The notes below the pieces were generated by a model, which worked only from the letters and a program-made list of their open reading frames with translations, was not told where the DNA came from and did no database searches. The translations under genes and the position numbers were made by a program. From contig JAEOAD010000015.1 of assembly GCA_036365145.1 (NCBI GenBank), forward strand, positions 11,773,501 to 11,837,500: a stretch of 64,000 bases of DNA, given 5' to 3'. Position 1 is the stretch's first letter. Every line of letters begins with the position of its first letter. Below are positions 45,206 through 56,700 of the stretch, one piece after another. The DNA is from Orientallactaga sibirica. Its lineage: Eukaryota > Chordata > Mammalia > Rodentia > Dipodidae.

Positions 45206-46780
45206 TTGTAATTGAATCTCAATAAAAAAATCATTTTTTCTGGACCTAAACCAGGTTATTATAAAATTAATTTGGAGGAATACATAAGCAAGATTATCTA
45301 AGAAGCTCCTAAACAAAGAAAAAAAAAACACAGTAGGAGCTAGCTCAACTAAATTAGATTGTAGTATCTATAAGAATGTATATAGGTGAGAGGCCAATTT
45401 TGGATAAAACATATAAAGGCAGACATGTAACCAAACCCAAAAGGACACATTAAAATGTAAACAGAAGGGAGGGAGGGGGATTTGGAGATAAATGAGGGGA
45501 CAAGAATAACAAAAACAATGTATTTGAAAATGCCAGAATCAATGATACCTAAATCTCTGTATGCCAACTAAAAATAAATAAATTTTAAAAACAACACAAT
45601 GTTCAATATAATGTCAATACCTGAACAGACAGACCAGTGGAAAGGAGTTTAACCTCTAAAACTATGTTTCCTTTTTCTCAAGGCAAGGCCTTAGGCAGCT
45701 CCTGCTTGCCTTGAAGGCCCTATGAAATTGCTGAAATTAGCCTGGAACTCCTAATCTTCCTACTTCACCATGCCCAGCTGTGGAGAACATAGGGTGGTTA
45801 TCTCAAATTGGAGAAGAGAGCAATGTTATTTTTAATAAATAGTGATGAAATAAATGGGTACCCACAAAAGTAGAGTCAAAATTTGGTATAGTCTTCACAT
45901 CATACATTAGGAAAAAAATATCAGGATGAAGTCTAAAATGATCAGGTATTTAAAATATGTTGAGAGATTGAATTAAACCACAGAAAGTACTGAAAGGTAA
46001 ATTCCTCATTCTGGGTTCTTTGGGCAAAACTTTTCTAGCTCTGAATAAAAATTCAATAACAAATTAAAAGGAAAAGATATGTTTGATTACTTAATATTTA
46101 ATTTTAAACTTTTACATGAGAAAAACTAAAATTGCAAAAAATATTGGCAGCTTATACAAAAATCATAAGGACAACATACATATTAAACTGCCAAGATTTG
46201 TTGTTTTTGAAATTAAGACAATTTTATATTGACTAATATAATGTAAAGAGTATCTTTAAAAGAATTTAAATATTAACAACAAAACAAAAATGTCAACAAC
46301 TGTGCAGAAAAAAATGTTCCAGAAAAAAAAGCTTAAGTGACACAATTCATTAATAATAATAATAGAAAATAAGTGATATGTGTGTATGTGATATTGGGAA
46401 TTAAACTTAAGGATTTGTTCATGCAAGGCACATACTCTATCATATAGCTGTATCACCTTCTTTTTACTTTTTATTTTGAGATAGTCTCTTGCAGTAGCCC
46501 AGGCAGGCTTTGAATTTATAATCCTCCCCTCTTAGCCTACAAATAGCTGAGGTTACAATCCACTCTCACCATGCTTCCTACAAATACTACTTAAACCATA
46601 TAATAACTGTTCAACCACACTCACTTTTTGCATATAAAACTGTAGTGACATAACCATTTTCACCTGCAATTTTGCCAAAACTTTTAGATTGATAGTAAAT
46701 ATTCCTGGTGACACTGTAGGGGAAATTAACACTCCTCATTGATATTAGTGGATATGTAAATTATATTAAAAAAGAAAGGA
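45206..46780 (+). mobile_element. Ancient L1 ORF2 remnant
   Basis: Strongly decayed sense ORF2 text appears in order: GGAGGAATACATAAGCAAGA (45275), AAACATATAAAGGCAGACAT (45406), AGTGATGAAATAAATGGGTA (45841), TTTCTAGCTCTGAATAAAAA (46033), ATTGGCAGCTTATACAAAAA (46143), and the later ORF2 block near 46690-46760. A B1 remnant at 45665-45790 and an ID/B1 composite at 46385-46590 interrupt it. Confidence 0.55.
46385..46590 (-). mobile_element. Composite ID/B1-like SINE
   Basis: Reversed tRNA-like text (GGGAATTAAACTTAAGGATT, GCAAGGCACATACTCTATCA) is followed by TTTTGAGATAGTCTCTTGCA and a reversed B1-like body. This order is that of tRNA(ID)-7SL composites in rodents. The copy is old. Confidence 0.6.
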
Positions 46781-47107
46781 ACACCTTTTAGTAATTGAGG
46801 ATTTCAGAGTAACCACATCTGTGACTCTTACTGAATCAATATTCCAGTTCTCCTCTGCAGTCAGTAGTGTATCTTCCAGAGGAATGAGTCTGCGAACACT
46901 TTTAGAATGGGCCTCACCACCACATTGCTTTTTCTGAAACTATCCCTGACTTCTGACTGCTAGACACTGTTTCTCACAGCAGAAGACTTGATTCTACATT
47001 CTGAGGTTGGGGGTCTGTCATTGTGGATATACATAATGTTTTAGAGTTTTTAGAAATCCCAAATGAGAATTCATAGGATGGCAAATATGAATCAGAAAAA
47101 ACAAGGA
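46781..47107. other. Unassigned stretch
   Basis: No feature was recognised. Confidence 0.4.
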
Positions 47108-47262
47108 TGCTTGGAGTGGTGGCACACACCTTTAATCCCAGCATGCTAGAGACAGAAGTAGGAGGATTGCTGTGACTTCAAGGCCAGCCTGAGACTACAT
47201 AGTGAATTCCATGTCAGCCTGGGCTAGAACAAGACACTACTTCCAAAAACCAAAAATTAAAA
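47108..47262 (+). mobile_element. B1 SINE
   Basis: GGAGTGGTGGCACACACCTT, AATCCCAGCATGCTAGAGAC, GACTACATAGTGAATTCCAT and GGCTAGAACAAGACACTACT are the B1 blocks in sense order, with an A-rich tail. Confidence 0.9.
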
Positions 47263-47718
47263 ATTCAATAATAAAAATACCAGGAGTGCTCCAAACATGA
47301 CCTTTTTGTTTAATAATAAAACAATTCCTTTATGAGTTACAATAATTAATTTCATTCAGTTCTCTGCGCATTCCTTTCCCCTGTATTATGCAGAAAGCTG
47401 AGGGGCTCATACAGTGTAAACTCTGTGGGAGGTGGGGCTGTTATCTAGGGCCGCTGTGTACTGTACTGATGCTCCCCCAAGTCTTCCTCACTGAAATTTG
47501 AAGGCCCCTCTGTGGTGCCTCTGCAGCAGGGTCTGTCCCAAGCTGAGGTTCTCTTTGCCAATTTAATGGTGAGTTCAGTGCTTCAACACTCACTGCTAAC
47601 ATCACTGCCCTGACCTGTGAAGACAGACATAGGACATCCAGAGTTTGGCATATTTGCCTAGTTCTGCCAATAATTTCCACCTTGAATCTTGTTCCTTCTT
47701 CAAGAATGTTTCCACACT
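47263..47718. other. Unassigned stretch
   Basis: No gene or clear repeat was recognised. A 79-codon minus frame (47441-47680) shows no motif. Confidence 0.4.
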
Positions 47719-47755
47719 GGGGCCTGGGAAGATGGCTCAGCCCTTACACATGTGA

Positions 47756-47804
<49 letters not shown>

Positions 47805-47832
47805 AAATAAGTAAATAAATAAATAAAAAGTT
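47719..47832 (+). repeat. (CA)22 microsatellite in a SINE-head and tail remnant
   Basis: GGGGCCTGGGAAGATGGCTCAG, a tRNA-like SINE head, leads in 40 bases to pure CA (47757-47800) and then to AAATAAATAAGTAAATAAAT. The body of the SINE is missing, so this is probably an internally deleted B4 or DIP copy whose tail region expanded. The uninterrupted CA run is likely polymorphic. Confidence 0.8.
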
Positions 47833-47914
47833 AATATATTTTTTTAAATTTACCCTCAGAAGGCATTGATCCTGAAATAGAGATTTACTTTCAGGGTCAC
47901 CAAAGAGTTCTGAG

Positions 47915-48196
47915 TGGTTTTATATTTTTGGTGTGTGTATAGTATTGTGGTATAGTTTGGTGTGTATGCATAATATATATAGTGTATTTATAGTGTGCAG
48001 ATGTGCACTTTGTGGACTTGTATGCAGAGACCAGAGGACAACATCAGGTGAAAACTACTTTTTGGGAGGAGTTTCTCACTGAACCTGGAGCAGCTGTTTT
48101 TTTGGTCAGGTTGGCTGACCTATAAACTCTACAGGGCTGTTTTGTGGGTATTATAGTCAAATTCATGTAATTACTGAGCCATTGTCCCAGCCCTGA
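47915..48196 (-). mobile_element. B4-like SINE, old
   Basis: A TGTGTAT-rich tail (47925-47995), ACCAGAGGACAACATCAGGT, a diverged B1-type part and the head ACTGAGCCATTGTCCCAGCCC give the reversed B4 order. Confidence 0.65.
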
Positions 48197-48414
48197 GATC
48201 TGGGATTTTTACTGTCCTTTCCATCACCAGCTGTGCTGCCTCCTTTTCAACGATACACAGTTTCCACTCATTTCTAATTCATGTCTAACTTTTTTGCCTC
48301 TTTCTCTCTCTTTCTCTCAAGTTCTTGAAGTCTTTTAGTAACTGGGCTGTCTATACCTACTCACCATCATTTTGGAAATTGTATGCCTACCTAAGGACTT
48401 TACAAGGAAGATTT

Positions 48415-49835
48415 TAATAGCACAAGTGGAATGAGATGAAACTAAAAGGTTTTTGCACAGCAAAGAAAACTATCAGCAGAGTAAACTGAAGACTACAGAA
48501 TGGGAGAAAATCCTTAGCAGGTATTCCTCAGACAATGGGCTGATTTCAAGAATATATAATGAACTGCAAAAATTGAATGCCAAGAAACAGGACCACTAAT
48601 CAGTAAATAAGCTAATAAAATGAATAGACAGCTCACAAAAGGAGAAACATAAATGACCAACAGACATTGAAAAAAAAACATTCAAGATCCTTAGTCATGA
48701 TGGAAATATAAATTAAGATCATTTTGAGATATCATATTTCATATTATCTCAGTCAGAATGGCTACTATCAAGAAAATTTATAGCAGCTAATACTGGAAAG
48801 GTGTGGAAAGAAGGGAACCTTTATTCACTATTGGTAGGAATGTAAATGGATGTATCCACTATGGAAATTGCTGTGGGAGGTTTCCCACAAAGCTAAAAAT
48901 TGAACTACCATGTGACCCAGCTATACCAGTCCAGGGCCTATGCCTAAAGGACTCAGTATCCTGCCACAGAGATACTGGAACATCCATGTTCATTGCTGCT
49001 TTATTCATAATAGCAAGGAAATAGAACTAAGCTAAATGTCCATCAACTGATGACTAAATTATGAAAATACAGTAGTTATGCATAATAAAATTTTCTTCAG
49101 CTACAAAGAAATATTAAATTATAAAATTTTCAGAAAATGGATATAACTGGAAAAGATTATAATAAGTTAGATAACCAAGGCCAGAAAGACAAAAAAATCA
49201 CATTTTCTCTCTCGTATTTGGATCCTATATTTTTAAAGCTTGTATACATGTAAGTAAGGGGATGTAAGACTGAGTAAAGATTATATGCCAAGATAGGAGA
49301 CAGGAGGGGATGGTGATGATGAAAGAATGAAGAGATAACAAAGGAAATGTGGAGTATGAAAGCAGAAAGGAGGCTATGGTGGGGGGAGGGCACAAGTGGG
49401 AGGGAAAAGGAGAAAAGAAAAAGAAATGGAAATGAAAAACAAAATCTATTTGAGTCATTACATGTATAAGATCTACATAATAAGGGCCCATCAACATTTA
49501 GACATGGATGTGGAGGTGGGCAAAACAAACAAACAAAATTTTAAATGAGATACAAAAATAGAAGAGTTGAAAAAGAACAAGGGATTTGGTAGAGGGAGGA
49601 TGGGAAGGTAGCAAGAGAAGGTATCAGGAGAGAGTTATGACCATAATACAATATATGCAATGTACAAAAATTATCAACAAATATGCACAATATTGGGCCC
49701 ATCAACATGTCTTTGTGGATGATGGAGGAGGGCCAAAAAAAATGACATCCAAATAGAAGATGACTGGTTTGAAAAAACATGGAATTCAGTGAAAGGGGTG
49801 GGGAGGGATGAAAAACAAAACAAAAAAAAGAGAGA
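48415..49835 (+). mobile_element. L1 LINE, second 3' UTR type: ORF2 tail and 3' UTR
   Basis: Sense ORF2 tail text (GGTTTTTGCACAGCAAAGAA at 48448, CAGACAATGGGCTGATTTCA at 48530, ACTATGGAAATTGCTGTGGG at 48858) gives the broken C-terminal end of ORF2 to about 49150. A 3' UTR follows (about 49150-49835) that does not resemble the family at 3879, 14049 or 43565. It holds a G-rich polypurine tract with a canonical quadruplex motif (49381-49404) and an imperfect duplication with a period of about 211 bases. The reading frame is broken, so the copy is inactive. Confidence 0.82.
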
Positions 49836-49842
49836 GAGAGAA

Positions 49843-50045
49843 TTGGGCTGGAAAGATGGCTTAGTGGTTAAGGCACATGCCTGCGAAACCTAAGGACCCA
49901 GGTTTGATTCTCCAGGTCCCACATAAGCCAGATGCACATGGTGGCACTTTTGTCTGGAGATCGATTGTAGTGGCTAAAGGCCCTGGTGTGTCCATTCTCT
50001 CTCTCTCTCTCTAATAAATAAATAAAAATAAATCTTAAAAGAAAG
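49843..50045 (+). mobile_element. DIP SINE, short variant
   Basis: TTGGGCTGGAAAGATGGCTTAG head, GGCACATGCCTGCGAAACCT, CCACATAAGCCAGATGCACA, a (CT)n block and AATAAATAAATAAAAATAAA tail. AGAGAAT-like direct repeats flank it weakly. It lies just after the L1 3' UTR. Confidence 0.9.
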
Positions 50046-50734
50046 AGAATAAGGAAAACAACAAAATAGAAAAAACTTATAATGTCAAGTAAAACAATAA
50101 ACTATAAGCATATTTTAAAAAATAAATAAAACTTGCCCATAAAAAGTTTAAAGAATTGAAAGATAACATAATGAAACTTAATCCTTTATATACCATATAT
50201 ATAATTTTGTACCTATGTGTAAATGCAAAAAACTCTGGACATAGTAATACAACATTAGTTTGTGTCTAGGGATGATAAGGGACAAAATGGGATTGCAGAA
50301 TGTCAGTTTTCTCTGCAGAGTTCTGAATTTATTTTCTTATAAAGAAAGGGTTATCACGTTGAGCTGGTGACCATTCATTCTATTGGTTGTTTCTCTGGAG
50401 AACAGCAAACAAAACAAAACAGCAAAACAAAGAAAACTCACACTCAATATGATAGAAATAATAAAACAAGACTGCATTTTCTAGAATTGTACATGAGTAT
50501 ACAAGAACTGGATATCAAGTAGAAATATAGCTACAATGGTGAAAACTGTCCAACTGCATGAGAAAATGACTCTGGGCTTGCATACCCAAGGTCTTAGAAA
50601 GAGATCACTGACATACTTGCATTGCATTCGTGTTAATATCACATTTCCTAATTTTTTGAAACAGATTAAGGCTTCCAGGAAAAAAAGAATCCAGCAGAGT
50701 TTTAGCAATCTCATGAGATTAAAAAACAAAAATA
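50046..50734. other. Unassigned AT-rich stretch
   Basis: No gene was recognised. A 162-codon minus frame (50481-50969) reads across the DIP at 50738 and into this stretch, so it is a composite of unrelated sequence. Confidence 0.45.
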
Positions 50735-50965
50735 GGGGGAGCTGGACAAATGGCTTAGTGGTTAAGGTGTTTGCCTGTGAAGCCAAAGGATCCTGGTTTG
50801 ATTCTCCAGTACCCATGTAAGCCAGATACAAAAGGGGCACATGCATCTGGAGTTCATTTGCAGTGATATAGACCCTGGAGTGACCATTCTCTCTCTCTCT
50901 GTCTGCCTCTCTTCTATCTATCTCTCTGCTTGCAAATAAATAAATAAAATTTTTTTTAAAAAAAG
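50735..50965 (+). mobile_element. DIP SINE, short variant
   Basis: GGGGAGCTGGACAAATGGCT head, GTTTGCCTGTGAAGCCAAAG, CATGTAAGCCAGATACAAAA, (CT)n with TCTATC units and AAATAAATAAATAAAA tail. ACAAAAA-type flanks suggest a short TSD. Confidence 0.9.
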
Positions 50966-51287
50966 ACAAAAAATTGGAGTCTGAGACTCAGATGGTATCC
51001 AGGGTTTCAGAAACCAAGATTGCCAAATAGAAATGAGCTCCCTCAAATTCAGTACTCTGCAGCTTTCCCCTCAGGCATGTGAGTGGCAAAATTGTACAAG
51101 AAAAGACAATGAAAAGGCAAACAGCACTCCACCTCTGTTCAAGAAGGATGAATGAACTGCTGTGGGAACAGCTTTTCTTTCATAAACAAGTAGAAAAACA
51201 AATAAAACATATGTAAGCAATGTAAACCAGTGCAGCAGGTAAAGACATAAAGCTTATAGATAACAACATTAAAAAATAACCTCATGA
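50966..51287. other. Unassigned short stretch
   Basis: No feature was recognised. Confidence 0.4.
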
Positions 51288-51431
51288 TGCTGGGCGTGGT
51301 GGCAGATGCCTTTAATCCCAGCACTTGGGAGATGGAGGTAGGAGGATCTCCATGAGTTCATGGCCACCTTGAGACTACGTAGTGAATTCCAGGTCATTCT
51401 GAGCTAGAGTGAGACACTACCTCAAAAAACC

Positions 51432-51432
<1 letters not shown>
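51288..51432 (+). mobile_element. B1 SINE
   Basis: GCTGGGCGTGGTGGCAGATG, AATCCCAGCACTTGGGAGAT and GAGCTAGAGTGAGACACTAC are the sense B1 blocks, and an A-rich tail follows. It is the best-preserved sense B1 in the window. Confidence 0.93.

Positions 51433-51467
<35 letters not shown>
51433..51467. repeat. (AAT)n microsatellite in a B1 tail
   Basis: About 35 bases of perfect AAT units follow the A tail of the B1 at 51288, a common way for such repeats to start. Confidence 0.93.
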
Positions 51468-51924
51468 CATCATCTCAGGATCTTGATGTAAGCAAAGATT
51501 TTGTAGATAGGGCACTAAATGGGCCAATAAAAGATATAGGCTCCATTACAGGTAAGACCTATTTTTGAAATAATACCTCAAAAAAGCATGCCAAGTAGTA
51601 AGAGTAAATATTTTCAATAAATATCTATGAAGGAGGACTCATGCACAAATGACATGTGTAATAAACAATATAAAGAATAAGAGAAATATAGCCAAAGAGT
51701 AAAATGGACAAAACCTTACCTAGGAACTTAATGAAGGAAGATATACAAATGGCCAGTTAGTATGCAAAGCACTCCTCAGTGTTCTTAGTCACTCATTAAA
51801 GCTTCAGTGACATTACATGTCATATGGTATGAAAATAATGCAATGAAAAGTTGGACAGCACAAAACTGCTGTTCGTTTGTTAAACAACTGTAACTCTCAC
51901 GGTAAAAGTTTGTAGGTTATTTTG
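51468..51924. other. Unassigned stretch
   Basis: No feature was recognised. Confidence 0.4.
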
Positions 51925-52515
51925 GTGTTTTGTGTTATGCCAACCTAACTAAATTTAAACTACACTTTATGAAATTTCTTTCTTTGAATGGTTCTAGGAG
52001 AAGACTGGGCATAACATACACCTGCTCAAACTCAGGAGTCAGAAGAGAGGAGATGGCATTTGACCCTTAGGAGCTGCATGCCAGTGCAGCTGTTTTCTAG
52101 TGCTATTACATAGAGCTCACAGGCATTATCCATGATCTGCAGATTGCTTTGTTAGTGAAGCAGTGTGAAGGCCCACAGCACTTCAGCTCCTGATAGATCT
52201 ACATTCTCCAAAACCTAAGTAAGGGGCATGGTCATATCTATAGAAAATAATCCCAACATACCTTTTGATACCCACATCACAAAGACTGGAGACAGGAAGA
52301 AACAGAGTTCCAACTTGTCATTTGATTTCCCATTTGGCATCCATTCACTAGCCCTACCTACTTGTGGGCCAACAGTAGGCTCCAACAAAAGTCTATGAAC
52401 ACTGCACAGCCTGGTCCCAACATAGCAAGAGGTCTTATTCCTATAATAAACCTATGATTATATACCATTCGTTACTCTAATTCGCTGAGCAAGCCCTAAC
52501 TGACTGATAAATCTC
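51925..52515 (+). mobile_element. Possible MLT2-like LTR remnant
   Basis: The left part TGTGTTATGCCAACCTAACT (about 51935) and the right part CTATAATAAACCTATGATTA ... GCCCTAACTGACTGATA (about 52440-52508) resemble the two ends of an ERVL MLT2-type LTR. The centre is not recognisable, so the call is tentative. Confidence 0.4.
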
Positions 52516-54250
52516 ATTCATTATTGGAGATAACACTTTTTTTTTCTTCAGAAAGAATCTAAGTAATGGCCATACTTAGGAAGGGAAGAAGAGAACAACT
52601 GATGACCTTATAAGGGCCTTATTCTTAGCATATATATTTGGGGTTTTTTTTCCTTGCTTCTCTTCACATTTTAATTGTTATTTTCAGAGATATTCATGAC
52701 TCCCTCTTGGATGCCATGGGTGGGGAAATCACAAGGACCTTAGAATTCTAGTGTTTAGAATAGGTGGACACTGTGTTACTGTCCATGTGGGTTGTGTCCT
52801 CTTTGGTGGTTAATAACAGATTTAAATTTTTTGAGTTTCCAACTTGTAGGTCCTGCCTCACCTTGTTCTGAGGAAGCCTTGTTCCAGGAAACTGCTCCTA
52901 TATCAAGAAGCCACGGATTCCTTCCCTATGGGTAGCAGTGGATTAATTTAGCTCTGATGAATCTCTTTAAAGTAAAAAGGGAGGGGTCTACTATGAAGAT
53001 TGCTCTGAGGAGCTTATGATGTATAAACTAAAATACCTTTTCCCATGTGCCCAATAGAGGCAATATCCAAATGGAAGCCTTGTGTATCCACACTTGCTTT
53101 TTATTTCCTAACTCAAGGTAGATGCAATTTATATTCAATTTGGAGAGCAGAAATGAATTCGCTACAATAGGGAGTGGCTAAAAACACACTTACTTACATG
53201 CTCCTGCTATATAACCAGGCCTCTGAGACTGCAAAAAATAATCCATAGCTCTGAATCTCCATTTTCTCATCTATAAAACAAGGAGTTTGGTTATGATGGC
53301 ATTGAGCAGTGCTTCCAAGGGAACATCTGCAAATTCCATGCGGCTGCCTCTCTGGAGGCTTGGCCTCACATGTGTTAGCACTTGGTGGCTGCAGCAGAAG
53401 AACACTTGAAGTACCACTGAGGCAATGTGAGGTAACATGCTGTCCTCTAGGCTCTCCCTTCTCACTCTGACCAGATCTCATAGAAGCTGCCTGATGCTTG
53501 AGCTCTGCTCAGCATTTCTTTTTATGAAGACCATTTGAGTGTTTCTGTTATACATCTTGGTTGCCATGCAAACTTGGCTCAAGAAGCCTGCAACAAACCC
53601 CAAACACCTCCTTACATACTTGCTTTATGACATTTCATTTGAATGCCAATATAACAAGTTTATAGTAAATGGAGGATATGGCAGGAGACTAAAATAACAC
53701 CATAGGCTTTGAATACTCTAATCTGAGCTTAATAATTTTAAGAATTTTAGACATTTGTAACTCAACCTATGGGCATAATCTCGTAGTAATGGTACTTGGG
53801 TAAAGATGTTATGCATGGAGCTCAGAAAGATTGTACTGGATCAAATAACACAGTGGTTCCAAAGGAAACTAAATCTTTTTAAAACCCTCAAACATCAGTT
53901 TAAACTGTTAACTTTAATTTTATTTTAAATTCATGTTAAAGTAATTGCATCAAGCTGGGATTAGGTACTGTCTCTAGCTTTCCTTCTGTGAAGTTAACCA
54001 TTTCATGCATCAGAAATACAAATAGAGTTAAAGGGGAAGAGGTTAGAGAAAACTAGAGTTTTTTTTTTTTAATTATTATTATTTCCTACTGTGGCTTTAC
54101 ATAAGCAAGAACCCAGGTGTTCTACCCCCCAAATGAACATTAGTTACGTCTTTCTAGTTCTGAAAGACCAATGATCCACCTAAGCAAATCACCAGAGAGA
54201 GACCACAAAGCAGGACCAGAGTCTTTGGACAGAGTGACTCTTGCCAGTAC
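52516..54250. other. Unassigned stretch
   Basis: No gene or repeat family was recognised over about 1.7 kb, apart from a T run near 54060. Minus frames at 53194-53481 and 53271-53465 overlap and show no motif. Confidence 0.4.
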
Positions 54251-54262
54251 TTTGCTCATGAA

Positions 54263-54430
54263 GAATGTGTGTTCAGGGCTGGAGAGATGGCTTAGTGGTT
54301 AAGCACTTGCTTGTGAAGCCTAAGTCCCCAGTTCGAGGCTCTATTTCCCAGTATCCACATAAGCCAGATGCACAAGGTGGCACATGCATCTGGAGTTTGT
54401 TTGTAGTGGCTGGAGGCCCTGGTGCACTCA

Positions 54431-54468
<38 letters not shown>

Positions 54469-54541
54469 CTTTCTGTCTGTCACTCTCAAATAAATAAATA
54501 AATAAATAATAAACAAAAATTAAAAATGCAGAATGTGTTTT
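54263..54541 (+). mobile_element. DIP SINE, full length, with TSD
   Basis: AGAATGTGTGTTCA (about 54263-54276) and AGAATGTGTTTTCA (about 54530-54543) flank a full-length DIP: GGGCTGGAGAGATGGCTTAG head, a long (CT)n block at 54433-54464, CTGCCTCTTTCTGTCTGTCA, and AAATAAATAAATAAATAAAT tail. One TSD mismatch in 14. Confidence 0.93.
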
Positions 54542-54574
54542 CAAACTCAACCTGATGATTCTTTTCTGCATTTG

Positions 54575-54960
54575 TAACACCTTCATACATGTTTATAATG
54601 TATTGTGGGTTTATCCCCACAATAAACCCGTAATTCTCCTCCTATACCTCCCACTAAAACCCTTTTGCTTCCCAGTTAATATCCATCCTACTTCCATGTT
54701 TTTTTTTTTTTATCCACTCCATTAATTTAGGGTTGCTTACATGAGCATGTGTGTGAGTTTATTGCTGGAGTATGGACAAATTACCCATGGCTACACCACT
54801 GAAGAACATGACTCTCCTCCTGTAGCAACTATTAGCTGCTATTAGTTACTTTGGGAGGTGTGAGTTCTTAGGAACCCTTCTCCCTTCCATGAAGAAATAC
54901 TGGCAGGGTCAGTCTTATGGGGAAACCAGAGCTTCTGTGAATTTATGAAAGTAATGGCCA
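54575..54960 (-). mobile_element. Lx-like L1 3' UTR fragment
   Basis: CCCACTAAAACCCTTTTGCT, a pyrimidine-rich stretch with a T run, ATTTAGGGTTGCTTACATGA, TTGCTGGAGTATGGACAAAT and GGCTACACCACTGAAGAACA give the reversed Lx order, as at 7378-8165 and 30215-30560. Confidence 0.72.
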
Positions 54961-56149
54961 TGTTATATCCATTAGATAGCATTCTGCAATGCTCCTACCC
55001 ATCATCTTGTAGATGATGTTTTGAGGGCAAGGTCTCTTACAAGATACAGAATAATAGAGTACAGAGCTCTGGCCAGAGAATCCTCCAAACCATAATTCCA
55101 ACACCTGCTAACAGTCTCTAATTTTCTACTCAGAAAATATATCTTTCTGCTCTCATGATGCTATGTTATAAAATTGGGGATTAATAAAATATCAAGGGTC
55201 CTATCAAAGTGTCCTAGAATTTTTCATATAGCAGAGCTCTATAGAAATTAGCAGCTAGAAAGGGGGCCATCTGCATGGAGCATATTACCGTGGCTTTTCC
55301 CATGACTTAGTTTAATCTTGTAACCTCAGACACAGTTCCATCTAATTTGGCTGGCAAGTGCTCAGGTATGCTGACTTAGGCAGCCATTATGTAGAAAAAC
55401 AGGAAAGCATAGGAAAGTCTATATTTCTACTTTCCTCAACAAAATAATACTCCACATTCCTATCTGTGAGCAGGCACTGAACTACCAGGGTGGATGAAGA
55501 GCCTCCAGCAGAAAAACTACTAGCAGTTCATCAGTGTCTGAGCCTGAGCATGTTGGCTCAGGTCCAGGATAGATTTACTAAAGTCAGGCTCTTGGAGGAC
55601 AGAGTTCAGCCAATGGTGAGGCCAAGAATGTCCTAGGGAAGTCTGCAAGCCAGGAGGGAGGAGCAGGCTCTGTGGTCATCTGAGACCAGCACCAATTCTG
55701 AAGTTCTCACCAAGAGTCACAGTCTCTTACTTCCCCACACATCTCACTCTTTTTCCCCGGGTGGTACAGATGAAGGGACTGTCTCCCAGAAGGAGGTTAG
55801 AGCACCTGTGTCTACTTTCCATTATTCCAGGTTTCAGGTAAGCATCCATGTGCCCTAGAAAAAAATGTCATTTCTTGGAAACCATCTCTCTAGCATCTCA
55901 TTCAGAAGAATTCCTACATGATTGTCTTTTGTGCTCTTAAAATTTAAGTGTCAAGATGTGATTTTACAGTTCCTACATCCTCTGATATAACTGCTTCATG
56001 CAGAGTCCAAAGTCTTTGCTTTTTCTTTTTGAGCACAAACATAAGCATTTGACTAGTAACTCTTTTCCATGTGTGGCCTTCAATTTTACTTACCTAAATA
56101 ACCATTATTTTGCTAAAGACAAAGCAAGGGTACCGATTGATTAACTTTG
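54961..56149. other. Unassigned stretch
   Basis: No gene or clear repeat was recognised. It is less AT-rich than its surroundings between about 55480 and 55800. Confidence 0.4.
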
Positions 56150-56153
56150 GTAT

Positions 56154-56184
<31 letters not shown>

Positions 56185-56320
56185 TTTTGGTTTTGCGAGG
56201 TAGGGTCTCACTCTGGTCCAGGCTGACCTGGAATTAACTATGTAGTCTCATTGATTAACCTCTGCCTCCCGAGTGCTGGGATTAAAGGCGTGAGCCACCA
56301 CACCTGGCTGGTATTTATTT
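56140..56320 (-). mobile_element. B1 SINE with internal deletion and expanded tail
   Basis: GGTATTTATTT lies on both sides (about 56149 and 56310) as a probable TSD. A (TTTA)n run (about 56152-56188) is the expanded tail. The B1 body then jumps from CTATGTAGTCTCA to TCTGCCTCCCGAGTGCTGGG, so about 35 bases are lost from its centre and replaced by TTGATTAACC. Confidence 0.85.
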
Positions 56321-56700
56321 TTAATTTATTTATGTGTTATATAAAATTAAATAAAAATTTCCTCTCAATATCTTTGTTATGAATGATGATTATAAAACAA
56401 ACAAAATTATAGAAGATGGATGCTTATGCTATTTTACAAACTGATATATTTTATTTATCTACATAGACAAGTCCTTCTTAGAGTAGAAAAGGGTAAAATG
56501 ATTGAAACTATGGTTTATTTAGATTATAAAATTACATATAGCCACATATATACATGCATAATTATAATAATATATCTAGTCTTCCTTTGGTAAAATAGTT
56601 AATGCCTCAACAAATTATATTCTTGAACTTCTCATGAGTTTGTATTAATTTGTGCTTATGATATAGCATATGGACTGAGATAAGACTTTCCTGTATGAAA
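56321..56700. other. Unassigned AT-rich stretch
   Basis: No feature was recognised. Confidence 0.4.

Noticed and set aside
48803..49024. 73-codon plus frame that looks like the end of a protein
   Set aside because: It is the broken C-terminal end of L1 ORF2 in a 5'-truncated copy, not an independent gene.
50481..50969. 162-codon minus-strand frame, the longest in the window
   Set aside because: Its first third is the DIP SINE at 50735-50965 read in reverse and the rest is unrelated flank.
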